DNA of 64,000 nt from the NCBI GenBank assembly GCA_032871835.1, contig CM065301.1, positions 34,108,405-34,172,404 of the forward strand. Direction: 5' to 3'. A program made the translations under genes and the position numbers. This document shows positions 10,483-21,770 of this stretch, in pieces. The number at the start of each line of letters is the position of its first letter. The first letter of the stretch is position 1. The notes under the pieces were generated by a model. The model saw only the letters and a list, made by a program, of their open reading frames with translations, had not been told where the DNA came from and searched no databases. Source of the DNA: Dipteronia dyeriana. Lineage: Eukaryota > Streptophyta > Magnoliopsida > Sapindales > Sapindaceae.

Positions 10483-12127
10483 TATTTTCAGAATAGAAGA
10501 ATTGATTTCGATGCTCCTATCATGTATGAATGTGTAGGCACTTTTTTATGGGTTTATGATGTTTTTAATAACATGGTTGATCATAAAATTTTATGTTATC
10601 ATGGATTTAAGTGTTTCTGGGTTGTATTTTTTTTTCTATATATGTAATAAAAAAATTGTAATCAAATGATGACCTGAAAGATACACAAAGATCCACTTCA
10701 CAGTCAAAGAACAAGGAGATACGCGAGTGTTGCTCTAGCTTTGTGAAATCGCGCTTGTTGCCCCGCACATACCCACACATATTGTCTTGAATGACCCTAT
10801 ATGTTGCCTTGTGTGACAGTGCTGGTTTGTGTGCCAGCGAGGTGCGTCCATAGTCGCACAGTTCCACTGGAAACTGTTGCCCGATGTGTTCCGTATGGGT
10901 TTCCCATTTTGAATTCATGAGATGAATCGGTGTGATCTGAAGATTCGAAATTACAAGAAGACCAATGAATGCCTTGGAAAACTTTTGTAATTAGATTCGT
11001 TTTTATTTTAGGTTAAATAATCCATGGTACTCGGTCAACTTACGTATGCTTTTTATTATGTGATGAATCAAGCATTACCATGCATACACATGTCATTTAG
11101 ATTAGATGTGCCTACACATATATATGTTGATATGTCAAACATGAATTTTTACCAATTTTATTATGCGTTTTGTTTTAACGTGATTAAAATGGGCAATACG
11201 CATAAATGGATTTCTATTAATGAGATTAGTTTTTAGGTGTAAAAACTTGACAAATCTCATTAATTATTAGTTTAAATATTAAAGAGTTTAATTAGTTAGA
11301 TCATTAGGGTCCTTTAAAGATATTAAGATTAATTCGATTAAGACCATAATAAATGGACCTAATAATGTTTTTAGCTTTAATAGTTAAAACTTGGTAACAT
11401 ATGTTGAATAATTCTAGCCTTAGTAAACTGTTTACATAGATTAGAATTATTACTAATAGATTGGATTCTTAAGAGTTAAAAATCGTAATAATTTATTAGT
11501 TAATTAGAATTAGATTCTGATAAAGAAAGGTTAATGAACAAGACAACTAGATTGAAATTAGTCGTTTAATCTTGTAGAAATCTAGGAGTGTTAACAACTA
11601 TAGAAAGCCCTAGTTAGAAAATAGTGAGTGGGAAATGGATATATGACATTATATTCGGCGGTCTCCATCATTAGTTCAACAATGTGAGATCGGAGTGGGG
11701 CCTTGTGACGACTTGGTTTTCATCCTCCCTAAGGAGGGTTTCCATAAAGTTTAATACCGAGGTAAACTTTCTAACGGATAGGATTTCTACGGGTATTTCT
11801 GGATTCACCGACCCTAAAGCGGCAATTCTTGAGTTAAGCTCATGAGATTTGAAATGATGGGTTACACTCATAAGGTTTTGATTAAACTTGGTTAATTAAA
11901 AACCTGACTGAATAAATAATTGTTGAGTGATATTAGAATCAGAGTTTTTCTGGTATATCATTCGATTGAGAGTGTCTCAATCTAACATGCAAGAATTTGA
12001 CCAAGCCTAAGGCGGTACTTGTTTGAGCTATGTTAGATTATCGTTGCGTAGTACTTTTTTTATTGTTTATTAAACATGTTATGAATGTATGACTGAATGA
12101 ATTTCCTATTTTATGTTTATCTCAGCC
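10483..12127 (+). other. B leader, no gene
   Basis: 1.6 kb between PBS and gag. Short open frames here (10447-10647, 11024-11236, and one on the minus strand at 10607-10918) look like chance. The block 11640-11880 has a GC-richer stretch. The rest is AT-rich without a feature I can name. Confidence 0.6.
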
Positions 12128-13061
12128 ATGTCATTTGCACTTTTACAAATATCTGCAAATGATAAATTAACTGGTGCTAACTACACTAGAAACACAATAT
12201 CAATGGAATTTTGATCACCAAGGACCTTAAGTTTGTGCTTATAGAAGAATGTCCTCCAGTGCCTACTGCCCATGCAAACAAAGAGTTCATGAGGCATACG
12301 AGAAATGGATCCCATCTGATAAGAAGGCTCAAACATATCTGTTAGCTAGTATGACAGACATGATTGTCACAAAGCATGAAGCAATGACTTCCGCATTCAC
12401 AATAATGGAGTCATTGTAGGCTATGTTTGGGCAGCCCTCTGAGTAAAAGCTGCACGAAGTTATTTGTTCTGTTTTGCTTGCTCTTATTGAAGAAGGTACA
12501 TTAGTTCACGAACATGTACTGAGCATAATGTCCTGCTTCAACATGGCAGAGATCAATGGCAAGGCCATTGATGAACCTAGTCAGGTGAGTATCATAATGA
12601 CGATTCTTTCGAAGAGTTTTGATCAGTTCAAGAGTAATTATGGGATGAACAAACTTAAGTTTAGTCTCACACAATTGCTCAATGAGCTCACTATCTTTGC
12701 GTCATTGACTAAGGACAACAAGGGCAAGACCGGTGAGGAAAATATTGTCGAACCATCTTCCTTCAATAATAAGAAGATAAAGAGGTTTACTGGGAAGAAG
12801 AAGGGTAAGCTCAAACCTAAGAAATCCCAGAGCAAAAGGAAATGTGCCTCTACCGACCTAGGCAAAGGAAAGTGTTTCCATTATGATAAGAACGGGCATT
12901 GGAAAAGGAATTATCCTCAGTATCTGGAGGTGATAGCTAAAAAGAAGAAAACGAAAGGTAAATATGATTTACTTGTTCTTGAGTCGTGTTTAGTGGTAGA
13001 TGATTCTTCACCCTGGAATATTGATTTGAGGGCCACTAACCATGTATGTTCTTCTTTATAG
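12128..13061 (+). pseudogene. B gag with zinc knuckle and start of protease, degenerate
   Basis: The gag start at 12128 (MSFALLQI, then NDKLTGANY) is the UBN2-type Copia gag N-terminus. Frame breaks follow to 12473. Then 195 codons are open (12474-13061): helical gag, a Lys-rich linker, a decayed CCHC knuckle (C-H-Y-D-K-N-G-H-WKRN-Y: second and fourth ligands are Tyr), a GKYDLLVLESCLV segment and the protease site WNIDLRATNHVC. The catalytic D-S-G has become D-L-R, so the protease would be inactive even if translated. Confidence 0.85.
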
Positions 13062-13439
13062 TGGATTGATTCTTGGATACAGCTTGAGGAGGGAGCCTTC
13101 TCTATATGTACGAGGTCGGGGGACGCCGTGTCGGCATGAGCAGTGGGCGTAAATAGATTGTGTTTTTGTAATAATAATTTTATATTATTGGACAATGTAT
13201 TTTTTCACTCTTGGATTTACACAGAATTTAATTTCCGTTTTTAAATTGTCAGAACAAGTATATTCTATTTCTTTAAGTAAAAAATGAATTATTATTACAA
13301 AGAATGGTCTGAATATTTGTTCAGGAATTAAGGAAAATAGTATGTATATGTTAAGATTGTTAATACATACAACACTACTCAACACCGAAATGTTTAAGGT
13401 TAAAAAATTCAAAAACCAAATGACATAAGATTTCTCCAA

Positions 13440-14480
13440 AAACCAAAACGTATCTCTGGCATCTAAGGTTTAGTTATATTAACCTTAAATGGATAAACAG
13501 ACTTGTAAAAAGTGGATCTTTAAGTTAGTTAAAGGTTGGCACCTTACTTGTATGTGAATCTTATCTAGAAGGTAAGATGACTAGGAGACTTTTTACCGCT
13601 AAAGGGCTTAGAGCTAAAGAACCCTAGAGCTTATACTTACATATGCATTCAGATCTATGAATGTTAAAGCTAGTGTTGGTTATTAGTATTATGTCAAAAT
13701 TATAGATGACAACTCAAGATACAGGTACGTCTACCTAATGCAATAGAAGTCAGAAGCATTTGAAAAGTTTAAAGAATTCTGAGCGGAAATTGAAAATCGG
13801 TTAGGAAAGACTTTCAAGACTCTACGATCGAATCATAAAGGTGAGTGCTTTGACCAAGAGTTTGAAGACTTCATGGTCGAGTATGAGATAGTGTCCCAAC
13901 TCACAGCTCCTGGTACACCACAGCATAATGTTGTCAGGGAGAGGAGAAGTAGAACCCTAATGGAAATAATGAGATCTATGATTAGTTTTTCATCAATACC
14001 AAATTCATTTTGGGGATATACGCTACAAACAGCGGCATACATTTTGAATGTAGTATCATCCAAATCTTTTCATAAGACTCCACTAGAGTTGTGGAATGGT
14101 CGTAAAGTTAGTTTGTGACATTTCCACGTATAGAGGTGTCCAGCATACATGTTGAAGAACAAAAGTAGAAAACCTGACCCCAAGTATGTGGTCTGCTTGT
14201 TTGTAGAATACTCCAATGAGACTAGAGGTGGATACTTCTATATTCTTTAAGATAACAAACTATTTGTATCAAGAAATGCAATGTATTTTGAGAATAACTT
14301 TATTAATGACCATAAACCTCGTTCTAAGATTGTATTGAATGAGTTGGAGCCTGGTACGACCAGTGCTCATTCAACAAAAGTTATTGATCCATTAACTTCT
14401 AAGAGTGGGATGATTCCTAGTTAGAATACACTACCACCTAGAAGTAGTGAGAGGGTTGTGAGACAACCTGAACGTTATTT
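13440..14480 (+). pseudogene. B pol: pre-integrase, integrase and hinge, degenerate
   Basis: Readable in pieces: an integrase core around 13690-13870 with IIDDNSRYRYVYL and LRSNHKGE (the catalytic Asp of RSD is Asn here), then the open frame 13873-14118 with LTAPGTPQHN and NSFWGYTLQTAAYILN, the typical Copia integrase segment around the catalytic Glu. The hinge region to 14480 keeps SERVVRQPERY. Stops are frequent (13620s, 13680s, 13730s, 14118). Confidence 0.85.
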
Positions 14481-14499
14481 AAATGTAAGTGAGAGATAA

Positions 14500-14673
14500 G
14501 GTATCGCCTATACAGATAGTGTGGATGACCCATTGACATTTAAGAATGCAATGGAAGACTTAGACAAAAAGGAATGGCTTAAAGCCATAAAACTCGAGAT
14601 GGAGTCCATGTACTCTAACTCAATCTGGGATCTTGAAGACTTATCGGATGGGGTAAAACCCATTGGGTGTAAG
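14500..14673 (+). pseudogene. B pol: start of reverse transcriptase, cut off
   Basis: DDPLTFKNAMEDLDKKEWLKA and a GVKPIGCK segment are the first part of Copia RT. The frame leaves RT exactly after the GCK codons at 14673, where foreign sequence begins. The rest of the palm, including the YVDD motif, is missing from the window. Confidence 0.85.
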
Positions 14674-15323
14674 TCGAATAACACCCGAGTTAATAATCAA
14701 GGAATATTAATTAAAGAGTTTAATTAATGATTCCGAGGATTATTGGAGGTCAAAATACTGTGGGTCCATTAGGTCCCCTTGCTAGCCCGATCGATTTAGG
14801 TAACAAGGGTCACGATTAATTAATTGGATTGTCCAATTAATTGTGTTACAAAAGTGACACGTGTTTATTCAGAAATTAATCGAATAATGAGATTATTTAA
14901 TTAATGAATGTTGATAGTTAAATTAATTAAATAATTAGATTATTTAATTATGTTAATAATTATGAATTATTAATTAACTATTAATTGGAGGGTGTTAGTT
15001 GATATATGGATTTAGGTGAAGATAAAATAATAGGATTATTTTATTTTTACTAAATCATTTATCTAAGTATTTGAATTTAAGTTTAAATTTAAAATACTTA
15101 TTATCACTTTAATATATTAGATATATTTGAAAAGAATAATTAAAAGATATATATCAATTATAACACAAGAGATTGCATTGGATGCAAATTGGTGTGTGCA
15201 CATATATAAGTGTTTGTATAGGATACAAATAAGGATATATATATGTTTGATATATTATTAATATATAGATATATAAATGCAACTTGAAGGCATGAGGGCA
15301 TGAGATATAGAAATAGGTGCAGG

Positions 15324-15327
<4 letters not shown>

Positions 15328-15372
<45 letters not shown>
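15328..15372. repeat. (TA)n microsatellite
   Basis: About 22 TA units. Confidence 0.95.
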
Positions 15373-15374
<2 letters not shown>

Positions 15375-15491
15375 GTAAAGTCTCTGAAGCGTCTGTAAAA
15401 AAAAATTGGTTTTGACTTTGAAAAGCCACAGCCACGGCATCAATTGATTAAAAAGAAAAAGAAAACAGTGGTGCAGTGTACACCATTAAAA

Positions 15492-15494
<3 letters not shown>

Positions 15495-15547
<53 letters not shown>
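15495..15547. repeat. (AT)n microsatellite
   Basis: About 26 AT units, the longest TA run in the window. Confidence 0.95.
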
Positions 15548-15548
<1 letters not shown>

Positions 15549-15692
15549 TAACTAGAATTGTTCTAGCTGGTTTTCTCTTGAGAAGAAAGAGTTTCCTCAA
15601 GTATTTTCTCCACATCCTCCATTCAAGTTCCTGAGATCGTGAAGCGCCCACAGACAGTTTTTCAATTCCGAAAGATAGTGAGGAAGATCGAG

Positions 15693-15801
15693 TGGTTCAG
15701 ACAGGAGCACATCGTAAAGTGAAGGAGCTTCCAAACGTTGGTAAGATTGGTTCAAACAGGAGCATATCGAAAAGTAAAGGAGCCTCCAAACGTTGGTAAG
15801 T
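15693..15801. repeat. 55-bp tandem duplication near LTR end
   Basis: TGGTTCAGACAGGAGCA... at 15693 is repeated as TGGTTCAAACAGGAGCA... at 15748, each ending CCAAACGTTGGTAAG. The copies differ at a few bases. The corresponding part of B's 5' LTR (10278-10330) has one copy. Confidence 0.85.
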
Positions 15802-15972
15802 TTTTCTTCTTCTGATTTTTGTTGATTACAATTTCCTACGTTTAATATTGTATGTATTAGTTTCGAAAAACAATTACGATCCCAAGTTCACTGGTCCCAG
15901 ATACAGATTATGATCTGTATAAAAATTTGAAAACCTAGTTCCGCTGCGTGACCTGTGAACGGGGTTCCAACA

Positions 15973-16334
15973 TCACCACCCTGTGTTGAAAGAAAGTGCA
16001 CTACTATCCCACTCAACATTAAGAAAGTATTTCTTTTTTAAAATCATATTAATGACTAAATCGGTTTCTCTTTATGTTAACGACATCCAATGATAGCATT
16101 ATCAAAATAAACCAAAATAGTAGGTGGAAATTATTGATACTACATTTGCTTAACAATTTGGAGGGAAAGTTAACTTTTAACAATGATACTGAGTAAATTA
16201 ATAATATGTACTTTTGTTTTACAATTTAATTATCGATACATAATATCAAATATTTACTAAATTTACTATTAATTCATTAAATATACTATAAGTTTACAAG
16301 TCAAATATTTTTATAAATTTCATGAATATTTACG
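15973..16334. other. No gene seen
   Basis: AT-rich sequence after the LTR-like block; I see no ORF, inverted repeat or known terminus. Confidence 0.6.
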
Positions 16335-17465
16335 ATAACTTGTTCATTGAATAAGTGTAACGTTGAGATGAACGTTCCACTCGTTCAACCTACGTTGACA
16401 TTTTTCATAAAGGTTTGCCATAACTTGTTCACTAAACAAGTTTAACGTTGTGATGAACGTTAAACTCGTCCAACCAACGTTAAACTTGTCCATGAAGGTT
16501 TATGATATTTGTTCACCGAACAAGTTTAACGTTCAGATGAATGTTAAACTCGTTCAACCTACATTGAACCTGTTCACAAAGGTTTGCGTTAACTTGTTCA
16601 CCGCACAAGTTTATCATTGTGATGAACGTTAAACATGTTCAACCTATGTTGAACTTGTTCATGAACGTTTAAGTTAACTTGTTCAATGAACGAGTTTGAG
16701 ATTATCAGATGAACGATAAACTCGTACAAGAATGTTTTTTTTTGACTTGTTCACGGAACAAGTTTAACGTTCTTCCATACGTTAAACTTGTTCAACCTAT
16801 GTTGAACTTGTTCTTACAGATTTATGTTGACTTTTTCAAGGAACGAGTTTAATGTTCATATGAATGTAAAACTTGTTCAACCTACGTTGAACTTGTACAT
16901 GAAAGTATCCGTTGACTTGTTCACGGAACAATTTTAACGTTCCTCTAAACGTTAAATTTGTTCAACCTACCTTGAACTTGTTCTCGAAATTAAATATTTT
17001 AAAACCTTTATTTTTTTTATTTTTTTATTTTTTTTTATATAATAAAGGTTAACGTCATTTTGTTCATAAAACAAGTTTAATGTTCAAATGAATGTCAAAC
17101 TCGTTCCAATAACGTCAATTTCATTCAAGACAATTTACGTTCACTTATTCACTAAACGAGTTTAACGTTTATATTAACATTAAAATTGTTTTACCTATGT
17201 TCATCTTGTTCATAAAAGGTTTACTTTAACTTGTTCATACCATCATCTGCTAAATGTTAAACTCATTCAACCTACATTTAACTTGTTCATGAAATTTACG
17301 TTGACTTATTCACTTAACGAGTTTAACGTTTCCATGACGTTAAACTTGTTCAACCCATGTTGAACTTATTCTAGATAATTTTCGTTTACTTATTCACTCA
17401 GCGAGTGTAACATTCATATATGTGTTCAACTTGTTCGATCTACCTTGAACTCGTTCTTGAAATTA
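16335..17465. repeat. ~84-bp minisatellite built from GTTGAAC/GTTCAAC words
   Basis: About 13 degenerate units of 83-85 bp. Each has an AACAAGTTTAACGTT core (starts near 16435, 16523, 16606, 16690, 16757, 16842, 17070, 17154, 17315, 17400) followed by GATGAACGTTAAACTCG and GTTCAACCTACGTTGAAC. The last is a 7-base inverted pair around a short spacer, so every unit can fold into hairpins. An AT-rich patch at 16985-17045 breaks the array. One 60-codon ORF (16450-16632) is only the repeat translated. Confidence 0.88.
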
Positions 17466-17801
17466 AAAATATTAATTTTTTTATTTTTTAGATAATCAAT
17501 AAAATAATTTTCACATTTTCAAACATAATTTTAATATATTTATTTTTAATAAAAAATCAATTTTTATTTATTATTATAATATATATATATATAATAAATT
17601 AAAATTTTGTGGTCTATGATCTTTTTTGTTTCATATATATTTTGTTGACTGTTTTGACATTTGTACGGTACAACATATGTATGATATGTATGCCATAGTC
17701 ATGGCCATTAAAATCAACAAAATGTAACGTGGTCATCTCTTGGCCAGAATGAAATTTGGCGAGATGCCTCCACGTCACCCTCTCTCTTTGGCGTAGCTTT
17801 C
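17466..17801. other. AT-rich spacer, no gene
   Basis: Includes a short TA run at 17579-17592. Nothing else recognised. Confidence 0.6.
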
Positions 17802-17809
17802 ATGCCATA
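17802..17809. repeat. 8-bp target duplication of hAT-like element, left
   Basis: ATGCCATA, matching ATGCCATG at 18436-18443 in seven of eight bases. Eight-base duplications are the rule for hAT transposons. Confidence 0.75.
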
Positions 17810-18435
17810 CAGGGCCGGCCCATGGGGGCAGTAAACCCAGCATTTTGTTGGGACCCTTAAATGGTCCAATTTGTTTCTTCTTCTTTTGAGGTCTTGGGTC
17901 CAATTTATTTTAGTATAAGGAGGGTCCAATTTCAAACATTTTTTTTGTTTTTTTTAACAAGGCCCAATTATCAGTATCTAGTTCAATTTAATATAAATAA
18001 ACATCAAGGCCTAATTAATTCTAACTTATCAGACTTATTTTTATATTATTTAAGAGTCTAATTGATTTTTTTTAAGAGAGTCCAATTGAATTGCTAACAT
18101 TTCTTTGCTAACCTAGTCAAAATCACCACCCACTCACTCTGTGACTCCGTTGAAGTCAACTTTATTTGCAAATGTAGCCCAATTGAATTGCTAACCTTGC
18201 TTTAATGATAATAATTTTTAGAACAATACTCGGGTACTGACTAGAAAGTACCTAATTTGTGAGATAAATGTAAAAAGTAAAAGAAAAAAAAACATGTGCT
18301 ACACTCCTATTGATGGGGTCAGTATTTTGGGTAGACCGGTTAGTAAATAAGCATTGTTCTAATTTTTCTATGGGGCACCGCTTTTTGTTAATATCATTAG
18401 ATAGTTCGGGCCCTAAATTTTTTGGAGCGGCCCTA
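17810..18435. mobile_element. Non-autonomous hAT-like DNA transposon, 626 bp
   Basis: Left end CAGGGCCGGCCC, right end GGAGCGGCCCTA, whose complement is TAGGGCCGCTCC: a 12-bp imperfect terminal inverted repeat of the CAGGGCCGG type common in plant hAT elements. It is flanked by an 8-bp duplication with one mismatch. No transposase is encoded; the interior is AT-rich with several GGTCCAATT words. It must have been moved by an enzyme encoded elsewhere. Confidence 0.75.
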
Positions 18436-18443
18436 ATGCCATG
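18436..18443. repeat. 8-bp target duplication of hAT-like element, right
   Basis: ATGCCATG; partner of 17802-17809. Confidence 0.75.
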
Positions 18444-19186
18444 TCAAGCCATCTTTCGTCCCATGCATTCTTTGGTCCAGTTTTAACTTCGGAACTCGAA
18501 ATTTGATTCATCTTCGGAATACGAATCCAGACTATATTACCGGCATAGAGAATTACATAACATTTAACTCGGAAAGAGAAATTCAATTTTGGTTTTCAAC
18601 AAAACTACGGAATGTCCCAAATATCTCGAAAATCATCCAAAACACATTTGAATTCCTGAAATACCCCCGAATCTCACAAGTGAACCTGGAAAGCCTCAAG
18701 AATATCCAAAAACACTTTGACAAGTTTCTAAATTGCTCGGAACTCATCTAGGAGCAAATCCACACATGGTTGGACTCATTAAAAATGAAAAATCTAAAAA
18801 ATATAATTCTTTAAAAATACATTGAGATTTTGCCAACCATATCAAAATAAACACAGAAACTAAAATGCACAGTCACATTCGAAATATGTCATTCCTAGGG
18901 ACATACATATTGTGAACGTGTGTGCAACAAATAAATTGCACAACAATGCAGGGACACATATGAATGCAATGTGTGTGTGTGTGAGCCTATGCCTTGCAAG
19001 AGGAAAAAAAATCTTGATATCTTAGCATCCAGATAAGCACTTATCCTCTTGAAGACGAACTTTGCATGCAAATTTGATTTCCTTATTTTGAAGCCCGATC
19101 CAATCACGAACCACCTAAGCAACTATGCAACACAAATAAAGAGCGTTTTGTTATGGAATCAAGCCAACACAAATTTAAAACCTAAT
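18444..19186. other. Unclassified sequence with an 82-codon ORF
   Basis: Between the hAT-like element and the resumed B RNase H. An open frame at 18503-18751 (plus; MIHLRNTNPDYITG...) has no motif I know; the local TCGGAA-rich wording looks like non-coding repeat. A (GT)7 run lies at 18971-18984. Origin unknown. Confidence 0.4.
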
Positions 19187-19798
19187 AGACCGGACATCTG
19201 CTATGCAGTGGGAGTAATCACCAGATACCAGTTCAACCTAGGATTGGATCATTGAGTTGCTATCAAGACTATTCTCATGTAACTTCGAAGAACGAGAAAC
19301 TATATGATAGTGTATTCTGGACAGGATTTGACCCCGTTTGGATACACAGATTCTGATTTTTAGTCAGACAGGGATTCTATGAAATCCTTGTCTTGATCAG
19401 TCTTTATCGTAGGTGACAGAGCCATTATGTGGAGAAGTATTAAGGAATCTTGCATTGCTGACTCCACCATGGAAGCCGAATATGTATCCGCTTGTGAAGC
19501 TGCTATAGAGGATGTTTGGCTCTGCAAGTTTTTGAGCGATCGGGAAGTTGTTTTAGATATTGATAAGCCTATTACACTTTATTGTGATAATAGTTATGCT
19601 ATGACTAATTCCAAAGAACCAAGAAGCCACAAGAAAGGGAGGCATTTAGAGAGAAAGTATCATCTCATCAGAGAGATAGTTCAAAGAAAAGATGTGACTA
19701 TCACCAAGATAGCCTCACAAGACAATCATTCTAATCCATTTATGAAGACCTTATTGGTTAAAGAGTTTGAGGGTTACTTAGAGGGTCTAGAGTTATGA
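19187..19798 (+). pseudogene. B pol: RT end and RNase H, degenerate
   Basis: Resumes with NRPDICYAVGVITRYQ (end of RT), then GYTDSDF with the first RNase H Asp and an immediate stop. The open frame 19427-19798 carries STMEAEY, YCDNSYAM, KEPRSHKKGRHLERKYHLIREIV and a decayed tail (NPFMKTL where relatives have DPFTKAL). All three acidic residues are visible across the pieces. About 900 bp of RT between 14673 and here is missing. Confidence 0.87.
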
Positions 19799-19821
19799 GA
19801 TATGTCTCCATGCTTTACTGC

Positions 19822-19832
19822 AAGTGGGAGAT
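19822..19832 (+). other. B polypurine tract
   Basis: AAGTGGGAGAT directly before the LTR start TGTTGAG; identical in core to the tract of A, C and F. Confidence 0.85.
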
Positions 19833-19940
19833 TGTTGAGTTGTATGCCCTAAAACTTGTAATTGTAAATAGAATGTTAACATAAATAAAAGAATAGTTTA
19901 ATTCATTTAGACCGATACACTATCCAATTTCCAAGCATGT
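19833..19940 (+). repeat. B 3' LTR, truncated
   Basis: Starts TGTTGAGTTGTATGCCC. After about 110 bases the sequence no longer looks like an LTR and nothing matching B's U5 end is found to the right. The break point is approximate. Confidence 0.6.
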
Positions 19941-20685
19941 TTTTGTGTGAAATATAAGTTCCACTCAACTTAATATACCATGTGCAAAAATGAAACCCAA
20001 CTTTAACATCTAAATCATGCAATTGTTTCAATAAACTAAATAAACCCTATAATTATATTTTTAACAAAACCATAGGAAAATGTTGTTCTAAATCACTCTT
20101 TACACAACATTCATGCATTAACTCCACAAACCCAGCACACATAATTGAAAACCAAGTAAGAAATTGTCAAGAATTCGTGGGTCTATAGAGAAGTGATAGA
20201 GAATGATTTGGGAAGGTGAAATAAACTTTAAGGCTCAAAATATGTTAAAACAAGATTAATAATGAGAAACAAACCTCTTGGTCTTGAATTGTTTCAACGA
20301 GAAACAAGTTTTACCTTCTAGGAAGAGAGTGAAAAGAGTGATTTCGATTTAAGGTATGGTATGGCTCATTTGAAATTGATGGGTGTATTTATATACACGT
20401 TCTGGTAAGTGGGTACCTTGATTCTAAAATTTTCATTCGTGGTGCACAGGTAGTGCATGTGTTATGCACCGGTGAGCTATCTGAGCACTACACCTTTTCC
20501 CAACCATTTGCTCCTTTTCTTATCCTGAATTGCTTGGAGTGGATTGTTCATCCTACACGAGACAATTACACCTATTAACTACTCTTGCTTGATTCATCAA
20601 ATAACATCTATAACAGCTATAAACTCAAAATGAAATTTCATCAATTCAGCCACATAAAGAATTCACAACAGGTTTTCTCCACACT
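19941..20685. other. No gene; possible gypsy LTR remnant
   Basis: No ORF. It shares GTGCACAGGTAGTGCATG-style wording with the gypsy-like LTR at 60530-60720, suggesting an old LTR fragment, but I cannot place its ends. Confidence 0.35.
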
Positions 20686-20690
20686 TCGAT
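20686..20690. repeat. Target site duplication of C, left (TCGAT)
   Basis: TCGAT before the TGTAGGG terminus; identical copy at 35872-35876. Confidence 0.92.
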
Positions 20691-21737
20691 TGTAGGGAAA
20701 ATCACATAACGGAAGAATGAAAAAATTAAAATTAGGGTTTGGTATAAATGAAAATTCTTCCTCAAAAATAATAACAAGAAAGTTAACCCTAGATTAATTG
20801 ATGTATATAACAAATGTCATATATTTTTCTCGTGACGATTGAACTAGCGCTGAATTGAATTTGCAAGATCTTCCAATCCAATCACGAACGTGAATCACCT
20901 AGGAGTGTGGGCTCCCTTTCTTTAAATTGTATACCTGAGGATGGAAACAAACAAAATATTTTTCTTTGTTAGTCACAATAATCCTCCAAGAGAAAAATCC
21001 AAGAACGTCCGGTCACTTGTGAATTATCAATCTACTTGATTGAAACTCGCATGAAACCGATTTGATTTTGTACACAAAACCCTTTGATGTAAAATATACT
21101 AGTGTACTATAAAAAACAAAAACATTCCCGTTTTCTCTTCTCCTTGGCCGAATTCTACACCCTTTATTTATGAGTTTAACAAATTTCGTTTAGAGCAAAA
21201 AAAACTAAAATTTTCTCCCTCAAAATTCTCTCTTGCTTGGCAAAATTTTCTCTTAGAAAATAACCTTGCTTGGTCGAAATTTTACTCATAAAAACTTAAG
21301 GCTGGCTGGAATATATAAGACCTATATATATTTACCGAATTCCTTACCCTAATCTATTTAGGGTTGGCCGAATTTTACAAGTATTTAGTGTAGGAGACTT
21401 AATCCTTTCCTAAGAAGGATTTACTTGGTGGGCAAGAATCCTATCCTTAGGTGGATTTACTTTGTGACAAAGAATCCTTTTTCAAAAAGAATTCTCTCCT
21501 ACACCAAGACTCTTAATCCAACTAAATAGTGTATTTGTGATTGTATTAAAGATTTCTTAATTTGACTAGATAAATAATTCCTTTTATGTATCTACTTATC
21601 AATATAATCTTCAATATTAATTATACTACCAACAATAATATAATATTAGAAGACCTTCTCCTATTCGGAAAAGATTTTTACTTTTAATTAAATAATTAAT
21701 TAATCAATAAATTAATTAATTTTTATTTAATTAAATG

Positions 21738-21770
<33 letters not shown>

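Larger units (their letters stand above)
14668..15972 (+). repeat. LTR-like block inside B
   Basis: Runs from TGTAAGTCG (or from 14674) to GGTTCCAACA. The right part aligns with the U5-side of B's own 5' LTR, which supports an LTR identity in the plus direction. No PBS follows and no target duplication is found (TTGGG versus TCACC), so it is either a truncated element end or a solo LTR with a lost side. It contains two long TA runs and a 55-bp duplication. Confidence 0.5.
1..19940 (+). mobile_element. Copia element B, outer host of the left third (partial)
   Basis: Old plus-strand Ty1/Copia element whose 5' end lies left of the window. Order seen: 5' LTR (1-255 and 10200-10467, split by element A), degenerate PBS at 10468, 1.6-kb leader, gag with zinc-knuckle remnant, protease, integrase, start of RT up to 14673, a foreign block to about 19186, RNase H, polypurine tract at 19822, and a 3' LTR start at 19833 that fades near 19940. 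Domain order gag-PR-INT-RT-RH is the Copia order. Its frames are full of stops, so it is inactive. The right end is approximate because the 3' LTR is truncated. Confidence 0.8.

Noticed and set aside
10607..10918. 103-codon minus-strand ORF in B leader
   Set aside because: Antisense to B, no motif, no counterpart in other leaders.
15154..15435. Minus-strand ORF of 93 codons with YIYIYI runs
   Set aside because: It is a translated TA microsatellite. The same holds for ORFs at 7514-7857, 15258-15651 and, for CA/TA, 40369-40617.
14668..15972. Solo LTR with target duplication
   Set aside because: Flanking five bases (TTGGG and TCACC) do not match and B's RT does not resume after it, so I call it only LTR-like.
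16335..17465. CRISPR-like array
   Set aside because: Repeats are degenerate, adjacent without unique spacers, and the context is a plant retrotransposon cluster. It is a minisatellite.
18503..18751. 82-codon plus-strand ORF as a host gene
   Set aside because: No recognisable domain, no splice or promoter context, and it lies in a repeat-derived block. Left as unclassified.
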